Assembly (NCBI GenBank): GCA_025890175.1 | Contig: JANPYM010000007.1 | Location: forward strand, 357,561 to 421,560 | Direction: 5' to 3' | Origin: Ciborinia camelliae | Taxonomy: Eukaryota > Ascomycota > Leotiomycetes > Helotiales > Sclerotiniaceae | Length of the DNA: 64,000 nt | Shown here: positions 1 through 11,701 of the stretch, in pieces | Numbering within the stretch: the first letter of the stretch is position 1 | Layout of the letters: each line of letters opens with the position of its first letter | The notes under the pieces: model-generated | Told to the model about the DNA's origin: nothing | Databases searched by the model: none | The model's input: only the letters and a program-made list of their open reading frames with translations | Program-made: the position numbers and the translations under genes

Positions 1-3000
1 TTTAATATTTTAAAAAATATTTATATTTTTATATTTTATACAAAAATATTTATAATCTTTTTTTTTTTGATTTTTTTAAATAATATTATTATTTTATTAA
101 TTATTTTTAAATATTTTTTAATAAATTATTAATAAAAATTTGTAAAGTTTAAAAAAACTTAAATTTTTTTTAAAATATTAAAAATAAATTATTTAATAAT
201 AATCTTAATTCTATTAAATTTTATAATAATATTATTATTTAATATTATAAATCCTAAAAACTTGATTTTTTTATTATTAAATATATATTTTTTAAATTTT
301 ATATAAAGTTTATAAATAATTAGTTTTTCAAATATTTAATAAATATTATTAATATATTATTAAAATATATTATATATATAATATTTATTAATCTTATAAA
401 AATTTGATTAATATAAATTTGAAAAATAATAGAAATATTTGTAAAACTAAATAATATAATTAAATATTCAAATTGTTTATAATAAATATAGAATATTATT
501 TTTTATTTGTTTTTTATTCGAATTTAAATTTAATAATATATATTTTTCAAATTTAATTTAATAAAAATAATATTTTTTTATAATTAATTAAAGAATTTAT
601 TAATTAAAAATAAAAATATTCAATTTTTTTTAATTATTTAATTTAATTCTTTATAATCAATATATAACTAATAATTTTTATTTTTTTTTAAAACGAATAT
701 AATTAGAGTTTTAATAAAATTTATTAAATAATAAATTTATTTTTTTAATTAATATTTTTTTAAATATTTTTTTAAAATTAATAATTTCTTTTTTAAAAAA
801 ATATATATTAAATCTTATAAAAAAATAATATTTAATTTTAATTCAATTTAATATTTTATTAAATAATAATTAAATAATAATTTGTTTTTTTTTTTTTAAA
901 AAAGTTTATTTTAAATCTTTATATTTATTTAAAATATTAAAAATTTTTAAAATAAAAATTTTATATTTTGTTTATACCCTTTTGAAATTAAATATTTAGC
1001 TTAATTATAAAATCAAAGTTTATATTTTTTTGCTTATTTTTTGATAAACTTTTTATATCAAAATAATCTTAATAAATTTTAAATTAAATTAAAAACAAAA
1101 TTTTGTTAATTATTAATCGATTTTAAAATTTATCGTTTTTAATTATAAAAAACTTAAAATTGTATTTATATAAAAAAAATCCAAAATAATTAAAATAAAT
1201 TAATAAATATATATTTTTTTATTTTTTAATATATTTATTACTTTTATAATAAATCAATAATCTTCATAAATAAAAATATAAATCCTTAATATAAATATTA
1301 AAAATATATCTTTCTTTAATATAAATTTTTAATTTTATTTAATATATTTATTTTATTAAATTATATTAACTTAAATATTCAAATTAATAAAATAATAAAA
1401 TATTATTGATTAATATTTTAATTTAAATATAATAATAATAATAATAATAATATATTCTTTTTTATTTAAATTTAAAATTATAAAAATATTTAAAATAATT
1501 ATTAAATTTTATTATTTTCCTATCAATATATTTCGTTATTTTTTTATTAAAAAAATTTAACGTTTTTTTGTTAATATAAATCTGTTTTTTTTTTAGAATA
1601 ATTTTTTTTCAAAATATTTTTTTTAATAATATTAATATTTAAACAAATTTTTATAAATAATAATATAATAATTTATTTATTAATATTAATAATATTTTAA
1701 CAATTTTTTTTAATACTTTTAATATTAAATTTTTTTTATTAATTAATTTTTTTATATAATTTTTTAATTTAATTTTATTTTAATTTTAACAAATTCTATT
1801 AATATAATATTTTTATTATTTTTTTATAATTTATAAAAAAATTAAATAAAATTTAAATAATATAATAAAATATTATATATTTTTTTAACACAATAATTTA
1901 TAATATTAATAAAATAATATATTTAATTAATATTTTTTAATTTATATATTTATTTTATAAATTTTTTTCAAATTTTAAATTATCAAAAAAATTTAAATAT
2001 TTTTTTATTTATATTAAAATAAAAATTAATAAATAATTGTTTATAATATATATTATTTATTTTATATTTTATATTTTTTTTTAAACTATTTAAATAAAAA
2101 ATAAAATTATTTATATTTTATTTTAAATATTATTTAATTTTTAATATTTAAATAATTATTATATATTATCAATTTTTTTTTTTTTAAAATTATATTATAT
2201 ATATATTCTTTAAATTTTGTTTATATAATATTATTTAATTAAATTATATTAATAAATTAATATTATATTATTAAAAAACGTTTTTTAAAATATTATATTA
2301 TATAATTTATTTTTTAAATATTAATAAAAAAATAATATTTATTATTATTTTAAAATATTATTTTAATTTAAAAAAAAAAAAAAGTTTTTTATTTAAAAAA
2401 TATTTATTTTTTTATATTAAAATAATTTTTGAAATTTTAAAAGTTTAATATTTGATTTGGGGTGGATGAATAATATATTATTAAAAATTATTAATATTTT
2501 AATAATTTTTTGTATTTGAATAAATTAGATTATAATTTTATTTATAATTTTTATATTATTTTTTATATTTTATATTTATTGTTTTAAAATATTATAAAGA
2601 TTTTTTTTTAAAAATTTTTTGAATTTTAAAAAAGGATTTATATTTTATTGATATATATAAAATTTATTAATAATATTATTTTATATATTATTAGTTTTAA
2701 TATTTTATTAAACAAATATAAGAATATTTTTTATTTTTAATATTATTTTGAATATTATTAATTTAATTAATAAATTGTTTTTAAATAAAATAAAAAAAAT
2801 TGTTAAAATAAAAAATATAAAAAATTAATTAAATTAATAATAATTTTAAAATTTTTTATTATTTTTTAAATAAAATTTTTATTATTTTTTAAATAATTAA
2901 TAATATATTATTAATTATTATTTAAATAATAATACTTTATTTAATATAAAGCTTTATAGATTTTTAAAATCTTTTTTGTTTAATTATATAGATTTATTTT

Positions 3001-3660
3001 ATATATATCAATATTTTACAAATTAAATATTATATTAAAGATTTACTAAAGATTTGCTATTGATTAATATTGAACGCTGATAATCGCTAATACATTGGCT
3101 TTAAGCCTAAATTCTATATCCAAACATCTCTTTTGTTTTTATTGCCTTTAAATCCGTAATATTTTAATTAATTTTTTTTTTTTAACTTTGAAATTTAAAT
3201 CAAACATATTAATCATTATACTATAAAGGATATTATGTTTTGTTTTGATTAAGTTGAAAATAAATAAAATTATATAGTTAAAATATTTTCAAAAACGATT
3301 TATTTTCAAAAACGGTATTTGGGTTCAAAAATGGTGTTTCGGCTAAAATACGGTTTTTCGATTAAAATATTATTTTTTATTAAATATAATATTTAAATAA
3401 ACATTATATCTTTATAAATATAGTTTATATCTTATATATTGTTTATTAATATATATAGTTTTCGTTTATATATAGTTTTTATTTATTTACGATTTATTTG
3501 CATATATATCATTTTTATTGTATAGATACGATTTATAATAAAATATTATTTATATTTTTATACAATTTATATTTATAAATTATTTATCTTTATATGTATG
3601 GTTTACTTTCGAAATCATGATTTATAGTTTTCAAATACAGCTTTTTATAATAGGTATAGT
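1..3660. repeat. AT-rich gene-free block, probable RIP-mutated repeat DNA
   Basis: The stretch consists almost entirely of A/T homopolymers and AT/TA-rich words, with very few G or C. No plausible reading frame is visible. A less degraded island lies near 3060-3160, and base composition becomes normal from about 3660. In filamentous ascomycetes such blocks are usually transposons destroyed by repeat-induced point mutation, or centromeric or subtelomeric AT isochores. No telomeric TTAGGG array is present, and no transposon family can be recognised. Confidence 0.8.
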
Positions 3661-4693
3661 ATATTAACGGTTTCTCAACACCTGGTACCTCTGCTAAGGT
3701 ATTTAGATCCTTAAGATTCTGGAGTAGGACTAAATTATATTATAGAGAGGGCATATCAGATACTCGACAAAATCACATGCAGTCAAGTCAAATGAAAACA
3801 TAAATCCCATTCACGCACGCTTCAATGTTGTTGCTAATTGGTTCCTCTCGACTAGGTGCGTAAATAGGTAAGCCCGGTAACTAATCCACTAGTTAGATAT
3901 CCCCAGTAAATCTTTCATAATAACCTTATTATCTCCGAATCAGATGGCGCGAATTGACCAGGAGCTCATATGTAATTTTCATGGATTCAACGCACAGAAC
4001 ATCGAAAGGGTATATATATTGGGTTAGTATAGAAAGATTAGAGAAAAATGCCATCAGAGTTCCATATAAACCTCCCCCATAACGAAAAATTTCAAGTATC
4101 GTTTTTCAACATGAGGAAGAGGTTACAATACTACGAGAGACGGTGAGGGTATGGATGTGTCGAATAGTTGCAGATTTATTTTCAGTAGTTGAGGTCAATT
4201 GGACCCAGATTGATAAAAATCGCAAACCACGGAAGAAGATTACCTTACCTTGCCAGTGCAGGTACAGAATCTCGAAAATGTTGGAAGTTCGACACGCCAA
4301 CAACTCAGGTGTCCAGTTCGATGACCATTTAGCTCAAACCTTTTCCCCCGAGAGTGTTATTTATCTAGTCTAGCGAGTGAGTCTAGTGCCTCGTCCTTTT
4401 CCTATTTGGAAATACCTGCGAACTAGTAGATCTTAGTGATTCTTCTTCACGCACAAACCTTTGGCCCCAGAGTACAGATTTAAAATCTACCTCATCACCT
4501 CGTCACCCCATCTGGCTGGGTATCTCATCTCAATCAGTCAATCAATCTTTGGGGTGAACTTCTGAATATATAACACAAAATCCACAATTCATTTGATTCA
4601 TTTCTTTCCTGATTATTACCTTTTCACAAACTCGATATTCGCACTATACGACATCCGGTCACCAATTAGATACTCAACTTACATCATCTCATC
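3661..4693. other. Intergenic border region, no gene seen
   Basis: Base composition returns to normal here. Only short frames without recognisable content occur (for example around 4106-4373 on both strands), and none has start context, introns or family signatures. It is the transition from the AT-rich block into gene-bearing DNA. Confidence 0.5.
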
Positions 4694-5130
4694 ATGGAAG
4701 GAATTTATATCGAGTCCGCAACAATGCAGACGAATCACTGCGGCGATCAAAGGGAGCCATCCTCTGGGGCCATCTGAAGCGGATTTTATTGGATCCTCAT
4801 TGCCGTCGTCATTAATGTGGTAGTTATTTACGGTATCTTTGCATTGGTACAAAACTCCGACGGACAGTCAAGCGATCGCAATGTTTCCAAAGAGAACACG
4901 CACCTCACCCGATTGAATACAAAAGGCAACATGTTAATATTGAGGGCCCGGGAATCGATTTAGCTTTAGCCTTTGGAATTGATAAAGACACAAAAATAGA
5001 GCTGTTACGTTATGAGACTCATTCGAAATTGGAGATCGAGCAAAGCGGAAAGGTTGCTCTACTAATGCGATGCAACTCCCGTATAAAGATTACATTAACA
5101 CCTCCTGCTATGCCAGCGGGAACTTCTTGA
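4694..5130 (+). pseudogene. Broken small membrane-protein gene, possibly UstYa/DUF3328-like
   Basis: From the ATG at 4694 one frame runs into an in-frame TGA at 4775-4777, then continues as a clear single transmembrane segment (about 4790-4850, with residues ILIAVVINVVVIYGIFALV). It ends at a TAG at 4961. A second open frame, offset by one base, covers about 4811-5130 and carries an APHPIEY-like stretch. One membrane helix followed by a PA.H.IEY-type motif recalls the UstYa-like family, but that resemblance is weak. The TGA could have arisen by a C-to-T change as in RIP. An unseen intron could explain the frame change, but not the early stop. The family guess is low confidence. That this is a degraded coding remnant is more likely. 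Confidence 0.4.
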
Positions 5131-5392
5131 GTAGGATGGGTCGATGGGATTATAAAAAAAATGATATTTTCTTAGGTAATAAGATGCTACGCAAACCCTA
5201 TATATCCAGTTGATCTTAAACTGAAAAGTTTAATGGTCTCTCAACTCAGGCCATAGATTAATCTTCAGCTCCCAATGCTCAAACTCTGCCATGATATCCA
5301 CTCAAATATTTCTTGATTTGGGCACCACACACATTTGAGAAATCTAGGAATATCAACATCTAAGCCTTTTTTCCCCTGCAGCATGTACCATA

Positions 5393-7184
5393 TTAAGAAT
5401 CCGCAACTCTGCCATCTTTGGCCCGCTCTGCAGCCCTATCGCGGAAGAAGTTAATTGCGGGTCCCGCCAGACTACATATTTTATTCCGCATCCTGTGACT
5501 TTCTGATGAAACATCAACCACCGCCAGCTCTGTAATATACTGCAGATTTCGCAGGTCATTTTCGAAGAAGTTGGGGACTTTTTGGTAGAATATCATCTCC
5601 ACTTCTTCGTCCGTGCTGCTGCTGCCATGCATTGAGAGGACCAAGCGACGGACATTGGGGCAGAATCTATTGATGAAAGGGATGTAGACTGGTAAACTGG
5701 CCAAGATGCAATTACCGCAGGGGAGACCGCTGATATGTCGAACGCAGCATGCCTCACCGGAGAATTCCAAGGTGCGAAGGAGTGCCGCGTTTCTGGGTCC
5801 AATAGCGTATAGGAAACGCAGGAACGGATCATAGTATACCCATCCTACAAGCCTCTTGATATACACATGCCTCTCAATGTCCATGATACCTCTCCTGATA
5901 CGAGTGTGGAAAACTTCAGCCGAGCGCTCTCCACCATGGAAGTAAGGTTTCTTGGGAGAGGGCCTCCAAACCTCTTTGCCTATCCATGTCCTAGGGCTGC
6001 CTTCGAAGCTTCCGTTAGTCATCTCAAAGGTATAGTAATTAAGTCCATACAACAGATTTCCCCCGATACTATTGAACCTCTTGCAGACTCTTAGAACCGA
6101 TGCAGCGAGCACTTCTTGGGACACGCGTCGATAGACACGCAAGCTGCCGTCCTCGTCTTCCGCTAAAGAAGGAAGAACAAGTGGCTTGACAGTGTCATAA
6201 TCTTTACGGACTATGTGGCATCCACTTCCATAAGAAATTCCATCAGGATCATTCGGCTCCGCCTGTTGGCGAATCGTGAAAGTCGGAGCACCCATCCACA
6301 CTCTCTTCCAGTTGCATGTGACGACTGAAGGAGCAACGGCGACATCGGGCACTCGTACGAGGTAGCCCAGTATCTGATCGATGATTTCTACGCAAAATGT
6401 CAGCTTCATACCGAGTGCATTCGTTGGACAGTACGCACCTGTGGGGAATTTGAGGAAGTGGTGTTTGTCACTCGGTGGTAAGGCCCAACTACCTTCACTC
6501 ATGTGATTGTATATTGGGAAGCTCTTCCTCAGAGCTATCTTCTTCTTACTTGTCCGATCAATCTGTGCAAGTGTGCGATGCCTCGGGTCGATATAGTAAT
6601 GACGATGGCATATGTCTTTTTCCAGTCTAAAGAATTTAAACAAGCGACCCTTGCCCGAATGAAGATCGACATCTACTTCATGTTAATCAAGTTTGGCATC
6701 GAGAAAATCCAGGAAACTCACCTTTTTTGATGATGCATCTCCGACCATCCTTTCTGAAAACAACATCCTGAATCCATTCACCCACCACATATGCTGCGAA
6801 TATATCCTTGTCATCGAGATGCGAGTACTTTCTGTCCGAGCGAGCAACTGAGATCATGGTCTCTTCTTCTAAATCTCGTCCCTGAAGTTGGAGAATTTTT
6901 TCAACAAGGATATCGTCGATGTGTGACGATTTCCACACTTTCAAGTCTCGCTCATGAAGCGCGAGAAGCTCAGCAACGAGGATCTCATCGATGTGTGATG
7001 ATTTCCACACTTTCAAGTCTCGCTCATGAAGCGCGAGAAGCTCAGCAACGAGGATCTCATCGATGTGTGATGATTTCCACACGACAGGGCCATGACCGAC
7101 TTCTTTCTTGCGGAAAGGAGCCATAATTTGACGGGTATTTTTATGACGAGAGGATGAAGGGCGATCTATATGTATGGAAAGCAT
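5393..7184 (-). CDS. F-box/2EXR-like protein with N-terminal 24-residue tandem repeats
   Basis: Two exons, 7184-6722 and 6672-5393, are joined by a 49-nt intron (donor GTGAGT, acceptor TAG) that keeps the frame, giving about 580 residues. Residues ~35-106 are three 24-residue repeats beginning VWKSSHID. The first two are identical in protein and nearly identical in DNA; the third has diverged. Later, a segment around FCVEIIDQILGYLV resembles the start of an F-box/2EXR domain. It is followed by a VLRVCKRFNSIGGNLLYG stretch typical of fungal proteins with that fold. No catalytic motif is seen. Such proteins are often lineage-specific and may act in ubiquitin-ligase substrate recognition, but that role is inferred. 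A second ATG at codon 21 (MAPFRKK) is an alternative start. Confidence 0.65.
6936..7085. repeat. 72-bp in-frame tandem repeat inside the F-box-like gene
   Basis: A 72-bp unit is repeated twice almost without change (one gac/gat difference in the first copy), followed by a diverged third copy. It encodes the 24-residue repeats in the N-terminal part of the minus-strand protein. The period is a multiple of three, so copy number can change without breaking the frame. Confidence 0.85.
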
Positions 7185-8627
7185 TGTAGGTAGTAGTTAA
7201 ACGGAAATTGTCGAGTTTCCTTGAAGTTGGGTGTTTTGTGTTATTGATGAAAAGGTTCACAGGCAAACTCCTCAGAATTTATGTATTCAGGGAATCTCAT
7301 TACGGTGTTTGAATATGGCTGTTCTTTCTGCTAGATTCGCTTTAGTGTCCCATTGATACGGCCAGGCAGTATTGGGAGTTCTTCCTACTAGAGTCGCTTT
7401 AGTGTCCCATTGATACGGCCAGGCAGTATTGGGAGTTCTTCCTACTAGAGGAGCTTTCGTGTTCCATTACTTGCATAGTATTTATACAGCCGGTAGATAC
7501 ATCAATCCTGCCGTGTAAGTCCGGACTCCTAGATACAATGAATATGGCATTGCAAGTAATCTTTACAATCAAATGCCGTAGGATTCATGTTATCATCATC
7601 ATCATCATCATTATCCCATCACTGTAGAAGAAAGGTCAAATATACTGCCACTTGAATCGGCTACTACTAACTACATGTGGTATCATGTAGCAAGAGCCCA
7701 CGAATAGCCTAATTTGATGCATCCAAATAATGTTTGAAAAGGATGAGTACGACGGTTAGGTACCTAGGTAGTGAATAAATATCGATAGCCGAGAACTGCG
7801 AACAAACAAGAACAGTCCAGAAAGACAATCACTCAGGGGTATGCAGGTAGGTATATATGGAGTGAATTAAACGTCGACAGTAAACACCCGTGGAAATTCT
7901 TAATTTTCAATGAATATAGTACAGTACATTGAATGTATCCGACGATTTGAAGCGAAGCTAGGTATCTTAACTAGGTATGTATTTATTGATCCATACATCC
8001 ATTCAAACCCTCATATCCAATTGGAACATTATATTACAAAAAAAGGTCCGCGGCTTCTCAAAAGAAGAAAATAAATCCCAGATACAAATATACTTGGTGT
8101 CATACGCGTGATGTTCCATCTCCCCAAATGCCAAGCTCTATACGTCGTCATACCAGGACCATGAACTCTCCATACCTTGACCTTCAGAGGTCCATTGTGG
8201 TCCAGAACTGATAAGACATGACGGAAATACCATCAAATACTAAATGCCGATCGCATCTGAATTGGATATTTTCATTGAAGGTTGCAATGAGAAATGGTAC
8301 GTGGCCAGAACCTCTATCGCGTCGAGTCGAATAGCCCGGACTAGCAGACCAAATCCAAGTTTTTAATGTTTGAAAAGCCATAGACCGTTAGAAATAAGAT
8401 GGTGATTTGAGTAGATTTATTGTTTGTAACGAGGTTATTGTTTGAAATGATTCGATTCAATTATTTCAATAAACCGAATCTTCGAAACGAATTTAAGAAT
8501 TCAAAATCTGACATTGCTGGATTGTAGTGGACACACTACTCGATCGTGAAATATGCTTCCCAAAACGCTCGTGATATTTGCTGGCCCATCTTACACCCTT
8601 TCGAGTATCCTCTAAACCCCAGGCCCT
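7185..8627. other. Intergenic DNA with a 57-bp tandem repeat and an ATC microsatellite
   Basis: No gene is visible. Positions 7326-7455 hold a 57-bp unit (containing tagtgtcccattgatacggc) present about 2.2 times. Positions 7590-7613 hold an (ATC)n run. A frame at 8184-8381 on the minus strand has no recognisable content. Confidence 0.6.
7326..7455. repeat. 57-bp direct tandem repeat
   Basis: The word tcgctttagtgtcccattga starts at 7337 and again at 7394, and the unit ending in cttcctactagag is repeated. A third partial, mutated copy follows (gagctttcgtgttccatta). It lies in the probable promoter of the minus-strand F-box-like gene. Confidence 0.85.
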
Positions 8628-8822
8628 TCACCCCCCAGAAGCGTCGTCAGTTGTGTCGAAAGCGATGGCATATTCATCATCACGATTTTCACCATCTTCC
8701 AGCCCGGACCTTCTATAGCGAGCCGACCAGGCAATAACAATGCCAATTGTCATGCATACAAGAAGGTACACGATGATGTACGTCCATAGTGTCTCTTCCT
8801 TAATAAGTATTTTGGTATGCAT
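8628..8822 (-). CDS. Possible small single-pass membrane protein
   Basis: A 64-codon frame begins with ATG. It encodes a short N-terminus, one hydrophobic helix at about residues 14-34 (YIIVYLLVCMTIGIVIAW), a positive SARYRR stretch, and an acidic tail. That layout fits a type I/III single-pass membrane peptide. No family is recognised and no intron is seen. It could be a chance frame: support is only the clean helix plus charge pattern. Confidence 0.3.
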   Translation of the reverse strand: MHTKILIKEETLWTYIIVYLLVCMTIGIVIAWSARYRRSGLEDGENRDDEYAIAFDTTDDASGG

Positions 8823-9605
8823 TTTCGAAATGTAGCGCTGACGATGAGGATTAAACCGATTTTTGCAGATGTGAATCTGTATTTAATTTTTATTTTCCTT
8901 GTAGCGGATTGTATCGTGATAAAATATGTTAGACGTTGGTGTTGGTGCGAGAGATGGTAATTTTTGTAGAGCCAGATGAGAGTCTTGCAATAAATATATG
9001 CGATCTGAGAGTTTTTAGTTTTCCTACTAATGGTAACTAGAGAGGTTAGCTCCACGGAATCATTCCAAACCCACTGACCTTTCCCAAAGAAAAAACCTTA
9101 AATCCAAGTTATTGAACTTGATTAGTACATTGAGGCGACATTTTTATTACCATCGTTCTGCCTGGCTGTATCGTTCTTCTTCCTAATGTGAAAGTATCTT
9201 GTGACAAGGTGGCAAACCTTCGAGTCAAGTTCCCTCCCAATCAGATCCCATTTAAACCCTTCCTCTTGAAGCTTAAATCCACACCAAAGATATCTAAAAT
9301 AAAAACCATCACATATTGAGGTAAGTACGTAGGTAATCTTAGTATAACGTTAGAAAATCCAAATGTCACAGCCTTATGACGCACCTTAGAGCTTGGAATT
9401 TTCGAAATTACAAGACTTTATCATCCTTCGAATATCAATTGCTTATTTCCAATCCTTATACAACTCGTCGATATTCTGATAAACCATAATTGTTTTCTTA
9501 TCGAACGTTAACCCGAAAGCCGAACATCCAGCTCCCACAATCACCAGTCTTACTTATATCGCATCACTCCCCGGACTTACGAGTAGACTTCCGATTTAAC
9601 AAAGC
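8823..9605. other. Intergenic region, no gene seen
   Basis: Apart from short, unrecognised frames (for example 8823-9055 on the minus strand), nothing is visible. It includes the upstream region of the plus-strand gene at 9606. Confidence 0.5.
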
Positions 9606-10070
9606 ATGACTTTGATTCATACAACCATGTCTTCGAAATCGACACACTATTCAAGCCTGTCGTACAGGATACAAGATTTAACCTGTGGAATTCTTGGTAT
9701 TATGTTTGGCATGCCAGTGGGACTGATTGCTTCCATCCTGTGCTATATTTCTGGAGCAAAACTCCCAAGCCTCTTATACAGAATGAAATATATCACCCGT
9801 GGAGTTCTTGGTGTCGCAATTGGTATTCCACTTGGATTGATTGCGGCCATGCTGTGCTGTATTTTTGGATTTATATACGAGGTCCATGGATGGTGCCATG
9901 ATTTCAGGAATGTAAAAAGTCCGAATGTTCGGAAAGAACCTTCTGGAGCGAACTTACCTTTGATGGCACGACCGCGAACAATTATGGAAGAGGAAATACT
10001 TGACTCCATCCCGAGATATCCGGACAGAAAAGGGAAACGATGGAACTGGAATCAAATTGTTGGAGTTTAG
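9606..10070 (+). CDS. Small membrane protein with duplicated glycine-rich helices
   Basis: A single exon of 154 codons. Residues ~20-50 (ending GLIASILCYISG) and ~58-88 (ending GLIAAMLCCIFG) are two copies of one ~31-residue unit. Both begin Y-R and contain G-[IV]-L-G followed by G-[MI]-P-[VL]-GLIA. Each forms a glycine-rich hydrophobic segment, so the protein is predicted to be a two-helix or re-entrant hairpin membrane protein. The polar C-terminal third has a basic PDRKGKRW segment. An internal ATG eight codons in (MSSKS) is an alternative start. No family is recognised. The clear internal duplication supports real coding sequence. Confidence 0.55.
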   Translation: MTLIHTTMSSKSTHYSSLSYRIQDLTCGILGIMFGMPVGLIASILCYISGAKLPSLLYRMKYITRGVLGVAIGIPLGLIAAMLCCIFGFIYEVHGWCHDFRNVKSPNVRKEPSGANLPLMARPRTIMEEEILDSIPRYPDRKGKRWNWNQIVGV

Positions 10071-11701
10071 GAGTCTGCAGTCAGAGCTGAAATAAATGGA
10101 ATAGACTGGTATAAATTGTGCCAAGTAGAAGGAAAATGTTGAAAGTATGTTAAATGTCAAAGCGAAGATTAATTTGTGGGGCAGTCAACAAGGGAAAAGA
10201 GTTAGGAGAGTACATTGCAGTAGGGAGCAAGAATGTTCAATAGAGAGAATCAAAACTACAAACTCTTGTCAGTCCAATGACTTTTCAAGAAGTGATTAGT
10301 TTAATCCAAGAAGCTTTTCTGCATTTCAAAAATGCAATATTGTTATATTCTTTGTCGGTGACCATTTCGGAAGTCAGATCGTTCATTAATTGAGTTCCTT
10401 CCTCATTTGCCACCCAAGGGTAATCAACGGGGTATTAAATGATAAATCAGCCCAACGCCGCTGAAATTCCCATTCTTTGTGAACGATTTACCTACCTAAT
10501 TCTATCCTTAGCTGGTATTCTCCATAAAGTAGAAAATAGATCTAAACTGAAGAAAAATGCTCTTGTGGTTTCTCATATATTTTTTAGTCCAAGTCTCGGA
10601 AATATTTGCTCCAGAAGATTTCATGGACCCTAAAACAAAATCGGACCTGGAAGGCATATCCATATGGAAAATTTTCCCCCATATGACCAAAAACAACCTT
10701 GAACTCAGGATTTTTATCGAAGACCCCCGAACCCAAAGACGAAGAAACTGTAAACCGCAGTCACTATGCAAGCCCCAAGCTGCAGTACCAAGAATGGAAG
10801 CCACCACACTAGAGTAAACATGGTTGTCTGGTGCGTATAAACCCATTATCACATTTACTTGTTGCGTGGATGGGTATGTAGAATATAGATAGAGTGGCAC
10901 TCTGAGTCGCTCGAAAGTTGACCAAAGTGAATCATATTTAGGGCCATCAAAGAAAGTATTATTCGGCAAATGATTGTGTCAACGAGGGCACCGACGAAGC
11001 CAAGCTACGAGATTCAGCGATCAAGTTCTGCAGCTGCTAAGGCCATATGGGCGATAGAGAGAAAACAAAAATTACGGAAACGATTATGGTAGGCCGCAAT
11101 GGCAGCTGCAAGTTCATCATTGGCTTGGCTGCAAAACTTCGGGTAACTTCCCTGTAGCCAGCGACAACAACCAAGATTTTCCGGACTACTTAGTCGTATG
11201 ATTGGAAACGAATCTTAATGATGTTGGTACTTTGATTCAGGTTAGATTTCCGCGAGTCTTCATGTATGTTTCCAATGTAATAAACAAAGGTCAAGCATTG
11301 AAGCCATCGGATTTGCTCATACATGAAATCCGGTATATTAATGTTGCTAACTCCATTTTCAAACCCCTTGAAATCCGACGCGGTGTTATCTGTAGTTTCA
11401 TTTTTCTTGGATAACTGCAGAAGAACGAATGTTGTTGTTGTTTTGGCCCAGCCATGCCCAGTACGGTTAGCGTCACACCCAACACACCACCGCCTTCTCC
11501 AATGAGCGATAAGTTTAATGCTTATGGCAGAAGCAATATGGGGACGGTAAAACTTCATCTTCATCTTTAGCTTCACTGAGCACTCTTTTGAATTCTGATT
11601 CCTTATGATATCTAATCCTCATTTCTTCACTTTCGGCAAAGACTTTACATACCATTCCAAGACCTCAATCAAATATCTTTAATCTTTTGGCTGCAGTGGT
11701 A
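10071..11701. other. Intergenic DNA with unconvincing frames
   Basis: Two overlapping antisense frames (10508-10969 minus and 10557-10817 plus) and another at 11190-11576 (minus) have no family motif. The plus-strand one begins with a hydrophobic, signal-like stretch, but nothing else supports it. Otherwise no feature is seen. Confidence 0.45.

Noticed and set aside
1..3660. Chromosome end
   Set aside because: No TTAGGG/CCCTAA array at the left edge; AT-rich DNA alone does not show a telomere.
10508..10969. Overlapping frames on both strands (153 codons minus, 86 codons plus)
   Set aside because: Antisense pair with no family motif; the hydrophobic start of the plus-strand frame alone is not enough.
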